64,000 nucleotides of DNA from Taklimakanibacter sp049323275 (GTDB lineage Bacteria; Pseudomonadota; Alphaproteobacteria; Rhizobiales; Aestuariivirgaceae), in assembly GCA_049323275.1 (NCBI GenBank), contig JBMOOM010000051.1, positions 27,476 to 91,475 on the forward strand. The letters run 5' to 3'. The first letter of the stretch is position 1; every line of letters begins with the position of its first letter. Position numbers and translations under genes: made by a program. This document shows positions 17,847 through 25,982 of the stretch, in pieces. Under the pieces are notes generated by a model that had not been told where the DNA came from, did not search any database, and saw only the letters and a list, made by a program, of their open reading frames with translations.

Positions 17847-18821
17847 TTACTGCGCGGGCACGGCCGGGCGCCGCCAGACTATCCTGTAGGTTTCGGCCTT
17901 GGCGCCCCAGGCGATCAGCGCCAGCGTCACCGCCCCGCCGGCGAGAATGTCGATGAAATAATGGCCGCCATAGACAGGCGTGGTGATCAGCATCACTGCG
18001 GTCCAGAGCGAGGCCGGCACCAGCGTGTAGAGACTGTCGCGGCAGGCATAGGCGAACAGCAGACCGGTGATCGTATGGTAGGACGGGAAGGTGATGAGGC
18101 CGGGCAGGTTGCCGAAGGTCAGGACGATGTTGCCGGTCCCGCGCAGCGCCTGAAGCGTCTCCATATGATAGACGCCGGCACTCGCGCCGAAGATCTGCAG
18201 CAGCTTGCCGTCATCGTAGCGCATCATCGCCGCCTCCGCCGGCATCAGGCTGCCGACGACGATCGAAATGAACGCGCCGACGACCAGCAGGGTCGCGAAT
18301 TCGCGCGCGCGCTCGGTCCTGCCGATGAAGACCAGGGCGATGAACAGCAGCGCGCAGAAGCCCGGTGTCCGGTAGTAGGGAATCCGCGCCTAAGGCATCC
18401 AGTCGTGGTATTGGGCGAGCCACGTCGCATAGGCCGGCCAGTCGAAACCGATGGCCTTGTCCCACGAATCGAGCAGGTCGTCCGCCATTGGAAATGCGAG
18501 CGACATGGTCAAATAGTGAATGAGCCGGATGCAGGTGAAGGTCACGGTCAAATAGACCAGGCCGACGACGGCGGTGCGCAGCCGGTCGAAGACCGCAGGC
18601 AGCGGCCGCTCCGTCTCCCACCAGGACAGGACAAGGGCGACCATCAGACACAAGGTGATCAGCGCCCAGCTTGGCGCCAGGTCAGAAAAATCGAAAGAAA
18701 AGCGCGGACTTAGCGTACCCCATAAGGCGATGACGGCAGACAGGGCGGCGGTAATCCCCCACAATAAGGGGCTGAAGACGATGATTGACCGGATGCTGCG
18801 CATGGCTGGCCACCGTGGCAC
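17847..18821 (-). pseudogene. PAP2 superfamily (Aur1/Ipt1-like) gene interrupted by an in-frame amber codon
   Basis: Reading the minus strand, one continuous frame runs from ATG at 18821 to the stop at 17847, interrupted only by a TAG at 18392-18390 after HDWMP. Downstream, the same frame continues with ARIPYYRTPGF and the catalytic part: SYHTITGLLFAYACRD (SxxH) and YGGHYFIDILAGGAV (GGHYxxD). The N-terminal 143 codons encode several membrane helices. A single C-to-T change of CAG to TAG explains the break. The C-terminal 132 aa could restart at 18245 but would lack half the membrane core. Related intact genes lie at 35940 and 37147. A sequencing error is possible. Confidence 0.75.
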
Positions 18822-18907
18822 GGGGGCGCTTAGTAATCTGTTAAGAAATCATGTTCCGCGCCGACGCCCGAACCTGCCCACTTATCAGCCCGATGGATTA
18901 TAAGGCT

Positions 18908-18962
18908 CAATGGCCGGGGCGGTGTCGGTTGCGATGACGGATCATGCGGAAGGCATCGAGAC
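18908..18962 (+). repeat. Direct repeat, right copy
   Basis: The second copy of the 55-bp repeat (49 of 55 identical to 17777-17831). It overlaps the start of the WYL regulator gene. The distance between copies is about 1.13 kb and the intervening DNA is essentially the PAP2 pseudogene and its upstream region. Confidence 0.85.
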
Positions 18963-19636
18963 TATTCGAGATCATCCAGATCCTGCGGGTGGCGAAACGG
19001 CCGGTGACCGCGGCGGCGATCGCCGAGCGGCTGGAGGTCACGGTGCGCTCGATCTATCGCGACATCACGGCGCTCCAGTCCATGCGGGTGCCGATCGATG
19101 GCGAGCGCGGCATCGGCTATATCCTACGGCCGGGCTTCGACCTGCCGCCCCTGATGTTCACCATCGAGGAGACCGAGGCGGTGGTGCTGGGCCTGGCCCT
19201 GATCGAGCGCACCGGCGACAGGGAACTGACGGCGGCGGCGAAGAAAGCGGCGCAGAAGATCGCCGCGGCAGTGCCGCCGCCCTTGCGCCAGCTGGCCTCG
19301 GCGCGGGCGCTCCATGCCTGGGGGCCGATCGCGCCCACTCCGGCCAATGTCGACTTCACGCTGTTGCGGCGGGCCATCCGCGAAGAGGAGAAGCTCGAGC
19401 TCCGCTATCGCGACGAGCAGGGCAAGCTCACAAGGCGCGTCATCCGGCCTCTGGCGCTCATCTACTATCTCGACGCCGCGATGATCGTCGCCTGGTGCGA
19501 GCTGCGCGAGGCGATCCGCAATTTCCGCCTCGACCGCACCCAGAGCTGCACGGCCACGGGCACCCATTTCCGCAATGAGGGCGACCGGCTGCGCGATCTG
19601 TGGATCGCCGGCTGGAAGACGAAGCCGGCGGAGTGA
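18944..19636 (+). CDS. YafY-type HTH-WYL transcriptional regulator
   Basis: 230 aa: an N-terminal winged helix (about 1-60, RLFEIIQILRVAKRPVTAAAIAERLEVTVRSIYRDITAL), a linker with the PAFF-like IGYILRPGFDLPPLMFTIEE, and a C-terminal WYL domain (about 135-225, LELRYRDEQGKLTRRVIRPLALIYY and WCELREAIRNFRLDR). WYL domains sense ligands such as nucleotides. The target is unknown; the LysE exporter 1.2 kb away may be the former divergent neighbour. No strong ribosome site precedes the ATG. Confidence 0.9.
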   Translation: MRKASRLFEIIQILRVAKRPVTAAAIAERLEVTVRSIYRDITALQSMRVPIDGERGIGYILRPGFDLPPLMFTIEETEAVVLGLALIERTGDRELTAAAKKAAQKIAAAVPPPLRQLASARALHAWGPIAPTPANVDFTLLRRAIREEEKLELRYRDEQGKLTRRVIRPLALIYYLDAAMIVAWCELREAIRNFRLDRTQSCTATGTHFRNEGDRLRDLWIAGWKTKPAE

Positions 19637-19642
19637 GCTTCA

Positions 19643-19690
19643 GCGCGTGATCAGGAAAGGTGGACGCCGGCTTTCCGTCCGATCACGCGC
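19643..19690. repeat. Dispersed palindrome (GCGCGTGATC family), copy 1
   Basis: GCGCGTGATC (19643-19652) pairs with GATCACGCGC (19681-19690), with internal GGAAAG/CTTTCC pairing, giving a long hairpin directly after the WYL gene. A close relative in opposite orientation lies at 53345-53389. The motif resembles an intergenic repeat I recall from many Hyphomicrobiales genomes. Confidence 0.75.
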
Positions 19691-19752
19691 CAAATACAAG
19701 ATTCCGATCACGTTCATTACTTTAGATCGACCCGACCGGAAGTGATCGTGAT

Positions 19753-20727
19753 CTAGCGCCGCGGTTTTCCGGTCGCGCCATCGGGATTCTCCAGATACCA
19801 CGCATAGGTTGCCCGCAAAGCGGCCGCAAAAGGCATGCGCGCCTTCCATCCCAGGGCGGCGAGGCGGGACGTGTCCATGAGCTTGCGCGGTGTGCCGTCC
19901 GGCTTGGCCGCGTCGAAGACGATGCGGCCGGTGAAGCGGGTGACGCGGGCGATCGCCTGCGCCAGCTCGGCGATGCTCATATCCTCGCCGGTGCCGATAT
20001 TGATATGAGACCGCATGGGCCGTGTGTGCGCCTTGTAGATCTCCGGCGGCAGATCCATGACGAAGAGCGCCGCCTCGGCCATGTCATCGACATAGAGGAA
20101 TTCACGCCGCGGCGTGCCGCTGCCCCAGACCACGACTTCCGCGGCGCCGGCTCGGGCCGCCTCATGAAAGCGCGAGAGAAGCGCCGGCAGGACATGGGAA
20201 TTCTCGGGATGAAAATTGTCCCCGGGACCGAAGAGATTGGTCGGCATCACCGAACGATAGTCGACGCCATATTGCCGGTTGTAGCTCTCGCACAGCTTGA
20301 TGCCGGCGATCTTGGCGACGGCATAAGGCTCGTTGGTGGCTTCGAGTTCGCCGGTCAGGAGGGCGTCTTCGCGCATCGGCTGCGGCGCCGAGCGCGGATA
20401 GACGCATGACGAGCCGAGGAACAACAGACGTCCGACGCCGGCGGCATAGGCCTGATGGATCACATTGCTCTGGATCATCAGGTTCTGATAGATGAACTCG
20501 GCGGGATAGGTGACATTGGCATATATGCCGCCGACCCTGGCGGCGGCCAGGATCACCGTGTCGGGGCGCTCCCTTTCCATGAAGCTTCGCACCGCCGCCT
20601 GGTCGATGAGATCGAGCTCGGCGTGACTGCGCGTCACCAGCACGATGTCCGCGCGCGAAGCCAGCCGGCGCAGGATGGCCGATCCGACCATGCCTTCATG
20701 CCCCGCGACATAGAGCTTCGTGGGCAT
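19753..20727 (-). CDS. fcl: GDP-L-fucose synthase
   Basis: Epimerises and reduces GDP-4-keto-6-deoxymannose to GDP-L-fucose using NADPH. It has 324 aa with Rossmann motif VAGHEGMVGSAILRRL, the family signature AARVGGIYANVTYPAEFIYQN, SSCVYPRSAPQPMRE and the catalytic YAVAKIAG (YxxxK), then NLFGPGDNFHPENSHV. It begins immediately after the gmd stop, so the two form an operon that supplies the fucose donor for the GT10 enzyme at 25983. Confidence 0.95.
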   Translation of the reverse strand: MPTKLYVAGHEGMVGSAILRRLASRADIVLVTRSHAELDLIDQAAVRSFMERERPDTVILAAARVGGIYANVTYPAEFIYQNLMIQSNVIHQAYAAGVGRLLFLGSSCVYPRSAPQPMREDALLTGELEATNEPYAVAKIAGIKLCESYNRQYGVDYRSVMPTNLFGPGDNFHPENSHVLPALLSRFHEAARAGAAEVVVWGSGTPRREFLYVDDMAEAALFVMDLPPEIYKAHTRPMRSHINIGTGEDMSIAELAQAIARVTRFTGRIVFDAAKPDGTPRKLMDTSRLAALGWKARMPFAAALRATYAWYLENPDGATGKPRR

Positions 20728-21858
20728 TCAGGTCTTCGCCGTCACTGGCGCCGGCACGCCATGGTCTCTCAGGAAGGCGTCGCGCCGGGCGATCTTGAGA
20801 TCCTCCGCCACCATTTCGGCGCATGTCTCCCGTGCCGTGATTTCGGCGCGCCAGCCCAGCTTCTCCCGCGCCTTGGACGGATCGCCGAGCAGGTCCTCGA
20901 CATCCGCCGGCCGGAAATAGCGCGGATCGACGCGGATGACGACATCGCCCGGCTTGATCGCGGGCGCCAGGTTCGAGGTGACGGCGTCCACGATCCCGCG
21001 CTCCTCGAGCCCCGAGCCTTCGAAACGCAGCGCGACGCCCAGCTCCTCGGCGGTCCAGAGAATGAAGTCCCGCACGGAGAATTGCTCACCCGTGGCGATC
21101 ACATAGTCGTCCGGCTCATCCTGTTGAAGCATCAGCCATTGCATGCGCACATAGTCCCTGGCGTGTCCCCAGTCGCGCTTCGCATCGAGGTTGCCCAGAT
21201 GGAGGCAGGCTTCGAGCCCCTGCGCGATGCTCGTCATTCCCCTGGTGATCTTGCGGGTGACGAAGGCCTCGCCGCGGCGCGGGCTCTCATGGTTGAAGAG
21301 GATGCCGTTGCAGGCGAAGAGACCATAGGCCTCGCGATAATTGACCGTGATCCAATAGGCATAGAGCTTGGCCACCGCATAGGGGCTGCGCGGGTGGAAG
21401 GGCGTCGCCTCGTTTTGCGGCGTCTCCCGCACGAGCCCATAGAGCTCCGAGGTCGAGGCCTGATAGAAGCGCGTCTTTGTCTCCAGCTTCAATATGCGGA
21501 TCGCCTCGAGCAGGCGCAGCGTGCCAAGGGCATCGATATCGGCCGTGTATTCGGGCATCTCGAAGCTCACCGCCACATGGCTCTGGGCGCCGAGATTATA
21601 GACCTCGTCGGGCCTGATCTCGCCGAGGAGACGTATCAGATTCGAGGTATCGCCGAGATCGCCATGGTGAAGGATCAGCCGGGGATGGGACACCTGCGGA
21701 TCCTGATGGAGATGGTGCAGCCGCTGCGTGTTGGCGAGCGAGGTGGTGCGCTTGACCCCATGCACCTCATAGCCCTTCCCGAGCAGAAGTTCGGCCAGAT
21801 AGGATCCATCCTGGCCGGTGATGCCGGTGATGAGAGCGCGCCTGGCCCCTGATGTCAT
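20728..21858 (-). CDS. gmd: GDP-mannose 4,6-dehydratase
   Basis: Converts GDP-D-mannose to GDP-4-keto-6-deoxy-D-mannose. It has 376 aa from MTSGARRALITGITGQDGSYLAE. Shown motifs: GITGQDGSYL for NADP binding, NLGAQSHVAVSFE, the active-site STSELYG and YAVAKLYAYW, then NHESPRRGEAFVTRKI. Two further in-frame ATGs (21870, 21885) could extend it by 4 or 9 residues; none has a clear ribosome site. It is divergent from manC, which makes its substrate precursor. Confidence 0.95.
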   Translation of the reverse strand: MTSGARRALITGITGQDGSYLAELLLGKGYEVHGVKRTTSLANTQRLHHLHQDPQVSHPRLILHHGDLGDTSNLIRLLGEIRPDEVYNLGAQSHVAVSFEMPEYTADIDALGTLRLLEAIRILKLETKTRFYQASTSELYGLVRETPQNEATPFHPRSPYAVAKLYAYWITVNYREAYGLFACNGILFNHESPRRGEAFVTRKITRGMTSIAQGLEACLHLGNLDAKRDWGHARDYVRMQWLMLQQDEPDDYVIATGEQFSVRDFILWTAEELGVALRFEGSGLEERGIVDAVTSNLAPAIKPGDVVIRVDPRYFRPADVEDLLGDPSKAREKLGWRAEITARETCAEMVAEDLKIARRDAFLRDHGVPAPVTAKT

Positions 21859-21939
21859 CCGGCGAGACATAATCGAGATCGCCATGGGCCGCAAGAAAGC
21901 TCGCTTGGCCGACAATTGACGATCAGGCCAAACCTCTTC

Positions 21940-23325
21940 ATGCTTTCGCCCAGCTGTTTCATCCGTGGCCTTGGCGCAATAGAAGGATGGCGGAACCTGA
22001 TCACCCCCCTCATCGTCTGCGGCGGCGCCGGCACGCGGCTGTGGCCCGCCTCGCGTGAAAGCCGGCCGAAGCAGTTTCTTTCGCTCTTCGATGGCGGCCT
22101 GTCGACGTTCCAGGAAACCGTGCGGCGCGTATCGGGCGACGCGCTGTTCACCGCGCCGGTCATCGTCACCCATGACAGCTACCGGTCGCTCGTCGCGGCG
22201 CAGCTGGACGAGCTTGGCCTCAGTGCCGATATCATGCTCGAACCGGAAGCCCGCGCTTCGGGGCCGGCGATACTGGCCGGGGCCTTGTTCATCGCCCAAA
22301 GGCGGGGAAACGAGGCGGCGATCCTGGCGCTTGCCGCCGATCACGTGATCCGCGACGTCGCGGCCTTCCAGGCGGACTGCCGCACGGCGCTCGGCGCGGC
22401 GCAGTCGGGCCATATCGTCACTTTCGGCATCGCTGCCGATCGACCGGCGACCGGCTATGGCTATATCGAGGCCGGCAACCCCATGGCGCCCGGCATCCGG
22501 GCGGTACGACGATTCGTGGAAAAGCCCGATGCGGAAACGGCCGGGCTTTACGTCCGCCAGGGCTATTTATGGAATTCCGGCAATTTCCTTTTCGGCGCGG
22601 CGGCGGTGGTCGCCGCTTATGCTGAGACCGATCCCACGACATTGACGGCCATTCAGGAGGCGGTGAGCAAGGCGCGGATAGTCGGACGGGACCATCATCT
22701 CGACCCGGCCGCCTTCCACCGGGCAACAAGCCTCTCCTTCGACTATGCCGTCATGGAGAAGACGCCGCGGGCGGCGGTGGTCAGCGCCTCGTTCGACTGG
22801 TCGGATGTCGGCTCCTGGGCGACGGTCCATGAGCTGTCCCGGCGCGATGCGGCCGGCAATGCGGTGAAGGGGGAAGCCGCTTTCGCGGCGGCCAGAGACA
22901 ATGTCGTCGTGAGTGACGGCCCGCTCGTGGCCCTGGCGGGCGTCAGCGATCTCGCCGTCGTGGTGACCGGGGACGCGGTGCTTGTCGCCCGTCGCGACGA
23001 CTCGCTGGGCGTGAAGACGCTTGTCGAGCAACTGAAACAGAGTCACGAGCGGCTGACCCGGCAGACTGCCGCCTCTTCCGGCCTTCCGGGCATCCGCCAT
23101 ATGGATCTTCTGCCCGGCGAACGAATTTCCGTGCCGGGCCTTCCCGATCGCGCCGCGCACTGGCTCGTCCTGCACGGCGAGGCGGGCGTGACGATCGCCG
23201 ACACGATCAGACGGCTGCAACGGCATGAGTCCATCCACGTTCCGCCCCAAACCGACTGCACCCTGGCCAATACCGGGTCCGATGGCCTGCGGATTCTCGT
23301 GATCGACCTTCTCCCGGCGGCCTGA
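21940..23325 (+). CDS. manC: Mannose-1-phosphate guanylyltransferase (ManC/XanB type)
   Basis: Makes GDP-mannose from mannose-1-phosphate and GTP. The nucleotidyltransferase domain begins LIVCGGAGTRLWPASRESRPKQF, with FVEKPDAETA and the later YAVMEKT; a C-terminal cupin-like part (LPGERISVPGLPDRAAHWLVLHGEA to CTLANTGSDGLRILVIDL) corresponds to the isomerase-type domain but is shorter than in bifunctional enzymes. The start is uncertain: ATG 21940 adds about 19 residues. A CTG at 21997 lies 9 nt after AGAAGGA and would begin right at the conserved core. It faces gmd-fcl divergently. Confidence 0.9.
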   Translation: MLSPSCFIRGLGAIEGWRNLITPLIVCGGAGTRLWPASRESRPKQFLSLFDGGLSTFQETVRRVSGDALFTAPVIVTHDSYRSLVAAQLDELGLSADIMLEPEARASGPAILAGALFIAQRRGNEAAILALAADHVIRDVAAFQADCRTALGAAQSGHIVTFGIAADRPATGYGYIEAGNPMAPGIRAVRRFVEKPDAETAGLYVRQGYLWNSGNFLFGAAAVVAAYAETDPTTLTAIQEAVSKARIVGRDHHLDPAAFHRATSLSFDYAVMEKTPRAAVVSASFDWSDVGSWATVHELSRRDAAGNAVKGEAAFAAARDNVVVSDGPLVALAGVSDLAVVVTGDAVLVARRDDSLGVKTLVEQLKQSHERLTRQTAASSGLPGIRHMDLLPGERISVPGLPDRAAHWLVLHGEAGVTIADTIRRLQRHESIHVPPQTDCTLANTGSDGLRILVIDLLPAA

Positions 23326-23336
23326 AGCCGCTCCGC

Positions 23337-24269
23337 TTATTCCGCCTCCGCCCGCGTGCGCTCGATGAGGACGCGCGCGGAGACGCGGAACGCATCGAAA
23401 TAGGCCGCCAGGTCATCGGTGCCGAGCCGGTCCTTGTACACCTGCGCATTCCGACTGGAGAACATCCAGGTGCCGCCGCCCGGATTGATTTCGAGCAGGT
23501 GGAGCCCGCCCTCCCTGTCACGCAGGATATCGCAGGCCTGCAGCGCCACTTCCGGCATGGCCTCATAGGCCTTGGCCGCGAAGGCCAGCATATCGGGCTC
23601 CTGTGTGACATGAGCCGTCATGTCGGGCGGCGCCGGCAGGAAATCGGGCACGGCGAATGGCCCTGTCTTACCGGCGAGCGCCAGAGGCCTCGTCGACCGG
23701 CGCAGATAGCTGAAGATCGGCGCGCCGAAGAGCGTGAGCACGCGGCAGCTCATCGCATGGCCGCAATCGATATAGGCCTGCGCCACCATGGGCGCCCGGC
23801 GGCCCGGATGGTCCTGCGGATAATCCTCCGGCGGGCGGTAGCGCACATTCTCGGTCAGCTGCAGTTCGATGCCCTGGCCCCAGGCGGCATAGGCATAGGA
23901 TGCCTTCACGATCGTATGGGTCCCGTAGTCCTCGGGCGACAGGGTCGTGCCGGGCCGGATTTCCGTGAAGCGCGGCACGCTCATGCCGCCGGCGGCGAGC
24001 CTCTGCATCTCGACGAGCTTGGACATCGGCCGTCCGGCATAGACCTTGCCGCGCGCCGGCGCGAAAGCGAGCAGCCTGATCGGCGAGAAGACGAGGCTTG
24101 GCCGGGTCGCCGCCTTCTTGCGCGTATAGGAGGAAGGCCGCTCGTTCGAGACGATGAACACCTCGATATCGGGCGCCAGCTCCTCGACATGGCGCTTGAT
24201 CGTCTCGAAGTCGGCCAGCGCCTGCCAGTCGGCGCTGTGGACCAGGACGAGATTGAATTTCACCGTCAT
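23337..24269 (-). CDS. ATP-grasp domain protein of unknown specificity
   Basis: 310 aa, not matched to a named family. The features of an ATP-grasp ligase are visible: IVKASYAYAAWGQGIELQL (Lys plus Gly-rich loop for ATP) at about 130-150 and, near the C-terminus, ALQACDILRD followed by HLLEINPGGGTWMFS, the Asp and Glu-x-Asn metal ligands. The N-terminal part (residues 1-110) would be the pre-ATP-grasp domain. It overlaps the upstream glycosyltransferase by 4 nt and is the last gene of a four-gene operon with a PqqD protein and a short peptide. It could join a peptide or an amino acid to a substrate, or decorate a polysaccharide (TupA-like). Confidence 0.7.
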   Translation of the reverse strand: MTVKFNLVLVHSADWQALADFETIKRHVEELAPDIEVFIVSNERPSSYTRKKAATRPSLVFSPIRLLAFAPARGKVYAGRPMSKLVEMQRLAAGGMSVPRFTEIRPGTTLSPEDYGTHTIVKASYAYAAWGQGIELQLTENVRYRPPEDYPQDHPGRRAPMVAQAYIDCGHAMSCRVLTLFGAPIFSYLRRSTRPLALAGKTGPFAVPDFLPAPPDMTAHVTQEPDMLAFAAKAYEAMPEVALQACDILRDREGGLHLLEINPGGGTWMFSSRNAQVYKDRLGTDDLAAYFDAFRVSARVLIERTRAEAE

Positions 24270-25378
24270 GGGACGACACTCGCGGCAAGCGCCCTGGCCC
24301 GCAGGCGGTAGGAGAGATCATCGGGCGCGAAACGCGCCGCCTTGTCGAACCAGGTCGCGGCCTGGGCATGCCGGCCGAGGCGCAGCGCGGCGACCGCCGC
24401 CAGCTCGCAGGCATGTTCCTCGAAGATGCGGCGATCGAAAGCGAGCATCCTGGCGGTCAGCGCATCGGGATCGATGGCGGCGAGGCGCTCCGCGATGGCG
24501 AGCGCTTCCTCCGGCCGGCCAGCGGCAAGGAGCGCACGCCCGCGGGTGAACAGCAGAGCGTGGTCCTCAGGCAGGCGCGCCAGGCCGTCCTCGACAAGCG
24601 CCAGCGGATCCTTGCCCGCCTCGATCGCCCGGCGCGCCAGGAACTGCGTGATCAGGCTGGCGGCGGCGCGCTGCTTGTCGGAAGGCCGGCGGGCGGCGGC
24701 GGCGAGCCCCGCATGCGCCGCGGTCTCGGCTTCTTCGACACGGCCTGTTGCCGCCAGCGTCTCGGCGAGATGCTGCCACAGATAGGCGCGGTCGGGGTCG
24801 GCGCGCACTGCTTCTTCAAGCAGCGCCAGGTTGCGCGCGTGCTTGTGCGTCTGCGCGCCGTCATAGCCCAGATGATCGATCTCGGCATCCGTCTGCTGGA
24901 TCGGAAGTCCTTCGCGGGCGCTGATCGCGCGGATGGCGGGTTCGACCGTCTCGTGGATCCGGCCTTCGAAGCGCAGGCGCGGATCGGCGCGAAACAGCCG
25001 CCATTCGCGATAGCGCGTATAGCCCGTTTTCGGCCTGAAACGCACAAGGCCGGCGAGCGCGCCGGCATCGATGTAATCGCCGAGCGCGCCGCCCGACGGC
25101 AGGTTCAGGCGCTCATCGGCATCGATATAGAGCACCCATCCGGTCCGCACCGCATCGAGGCCCTTGTTGCGCGCGGCGGCGAAATCGCCCGTCCATCGGT
25201 GATGCAGCAGGCGGACATTGGCGGCGCTTCTGGCGATATCGAGAGTCGCATCCTGCGAGCCGGTGTCGACGATGACGATCTCATCGACGCGTCCCGCGAG
25301 CGAGGCCAGGCAGCCCGGCAGGAAATGCTGCTCGTCGCGCACGATCATGGCGGCGCAGACGCTCACCCGGCCGCTCAT
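24266..25378 (-). CDS. Family 2 glycosyltransferase with C-terminal TPR-like repeats
   Basis: 370 aa. Residues 1-190 form a GT-A fold: VCAAMIVRDEQHFLPGCLASL, EIVIVDTGSQDAT and the metal-binding YIDADERL (DxD), then FEGRIHETVEP. Residues about 210-365 are Ala/Leu-rich helical repeats (LWQHLAETLAATGRVEEAETAAHAGLAAA and similar), like TPRs. This architecture is typical of SPBc2-type GT2 enzymes acting on proteins or glycans. It follows the short peptide gene by 46 nt and overlaps the ATP-grasp gene. Confidence 0.85.
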   Translation of the reverse strand: MSGRVSVCAAMIVRDEQHFLPGCLASLAGRVDEIVIVDTGSQDATLDIARSAANVRLLHHRWTGDFAAARNKGLDAVRTGWVLYIDADERLNLPSGGALGDYIDAGALAGLVRFRPKTGYTRYREWRLFRADPRLRFEGRIHETVEPAIRAISAREGLPIQQTDAEIDHLGYDGAQTHKHARNLALLEEAVRADPDRAYLWQHLAETLAATGRVEEAETAAHAGLAAAARRPSDKQRAAASLITQFLARRAIEAGKDPLALVEDGLARLPEDHALLFTRGRALLAAGRPEEALAIAERLAAIDPDALTARMLAFDRRIFEEHACELAAVAALRLGRHAQAATWFDKAARFAPDDLSYRLRARALAASVVP

Positions 25379-25424
25379 GGCGCGCCCCGCCTTGTCATGG
25401 CGCGGCCGCTGTGCTCTGGAACCC

Positions 25425-25574
25425 TCAGCCGTTGCCGGTCGAGGCCATCTGGTCGATCGGCTTCACGTCGTCGAGCGCATAAGAAAGGATTTTCGGCGCT
25501 TGATATCTGGCGCCGGCAAGTGCGGCCACTTTCTTCAGCGCATCCGGCATCGCATTGGTGGAAACGACAGCCAT
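25425..25574 (-). CDS. 49-aa peptide, candidate modified-peptide precursor
   Basis: A short open frame (MAVVSTNAMPDALKKVAALA at the N-terminus, MASTGNG at the C-terminus). An AAGGGTG ribosome site lies 5-6 nt before its ATG at 25574. The frame is open further upstream, but only this start has a ribosome site. The middle reads ARYQAPKILSYALDD, containing YxxP followed by an aliphatic residue, the motif that RRE domains bind in lasso leader peptides. It lies between a PqqD/RRE gene (68 nt upstream) and a glycosyltransferase gene (46 nt downstream) on the same strand. The Ser/Thr/Asp-containing tail would be the modified part. Function is inferred from context only. Confidence 0.6.
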   Translation of the reverse strand: MAVVSTNAMPDALKKVAALAGARYQAPKILSYALDDVKPIDQMASTGNG

Positions 25575-25641
25575 GTCACACCCTTTTCTGCCTCGGGGTT
25601 GATACCCTCGTCGCCACTTGTAATTGCGGCGCCATAGGCTG

Positions 25642-25917
25642 TCAACGCACGGCCTCGATGAGTCTTTCGGCGCGGAGCGAGGCGAGACAGGCTTCGACAT
25701 CCGCTCTGGGAGGAGATGCGAGACCGAAGGCTGCGGCAAGCGCCGAGGCGATCGCTTCGGCGTCATGCGCGCCATCGCAGAGCTCGAACACCGCCGCGGC
25801 CGTGGGGTTCAGAAAGTGGACTTTTCCGTGCGCGGCATCGCTCACGAAATAGCCGTCATCGATCTCATTGCGATCGAGCCCGCCGATGCGGCGGTAGAGC
25901 GTGTCGGTCTTCATCAT
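25642..25917 (-). CDS. PqqD family protein (RiPP recognition element)
   Basis: 91 aa (start 25917; a second ATG follows directly at 25914). The PqqD fold pattern is clear: DDGYFVSDAAHGKVHFLNPTAAAVFELCDGAHDAEAIASAL followed by a C-terminal helix ACLASLRAERLIEAV. Stand-alone PqqD proteins bind leader peptides and present them to modifying enzymes. It is the first gene of the operon PqqD, peptide, GT2-TPR, ATP-grasp, and is divergent from the fucosyltransferase gene with 65 nt between them. No radical SAM or PQQ gene is nearby, so this is not PqqD of PQQ synthesis. Confidence 0.85.
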   Translation of the reverse strand: MMKTDTLYRRIGGLDRNEIDDGYFVSDAAHGKVHFLNPTAAAVFELCDGAHDAEAIASALAAAFGLASPPRADVEACLASLRAERLIEAVR

Positions 25918-25982
25918 GCGCCGGAATTCTAATCGCCTTGCCCCTGATTGAGCAACCGCGCGCCGCCCGCTAGGCTTACAGC

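Noticed and set aside
25642..25917. PqqD of pyrroloquinoline quinone synthesis
   Set aside because: No pqqA, pqqB, pqqC or radical SAM pqqE nearby; the neighbours are glycosyltransferases and an ATP-grasp protein.
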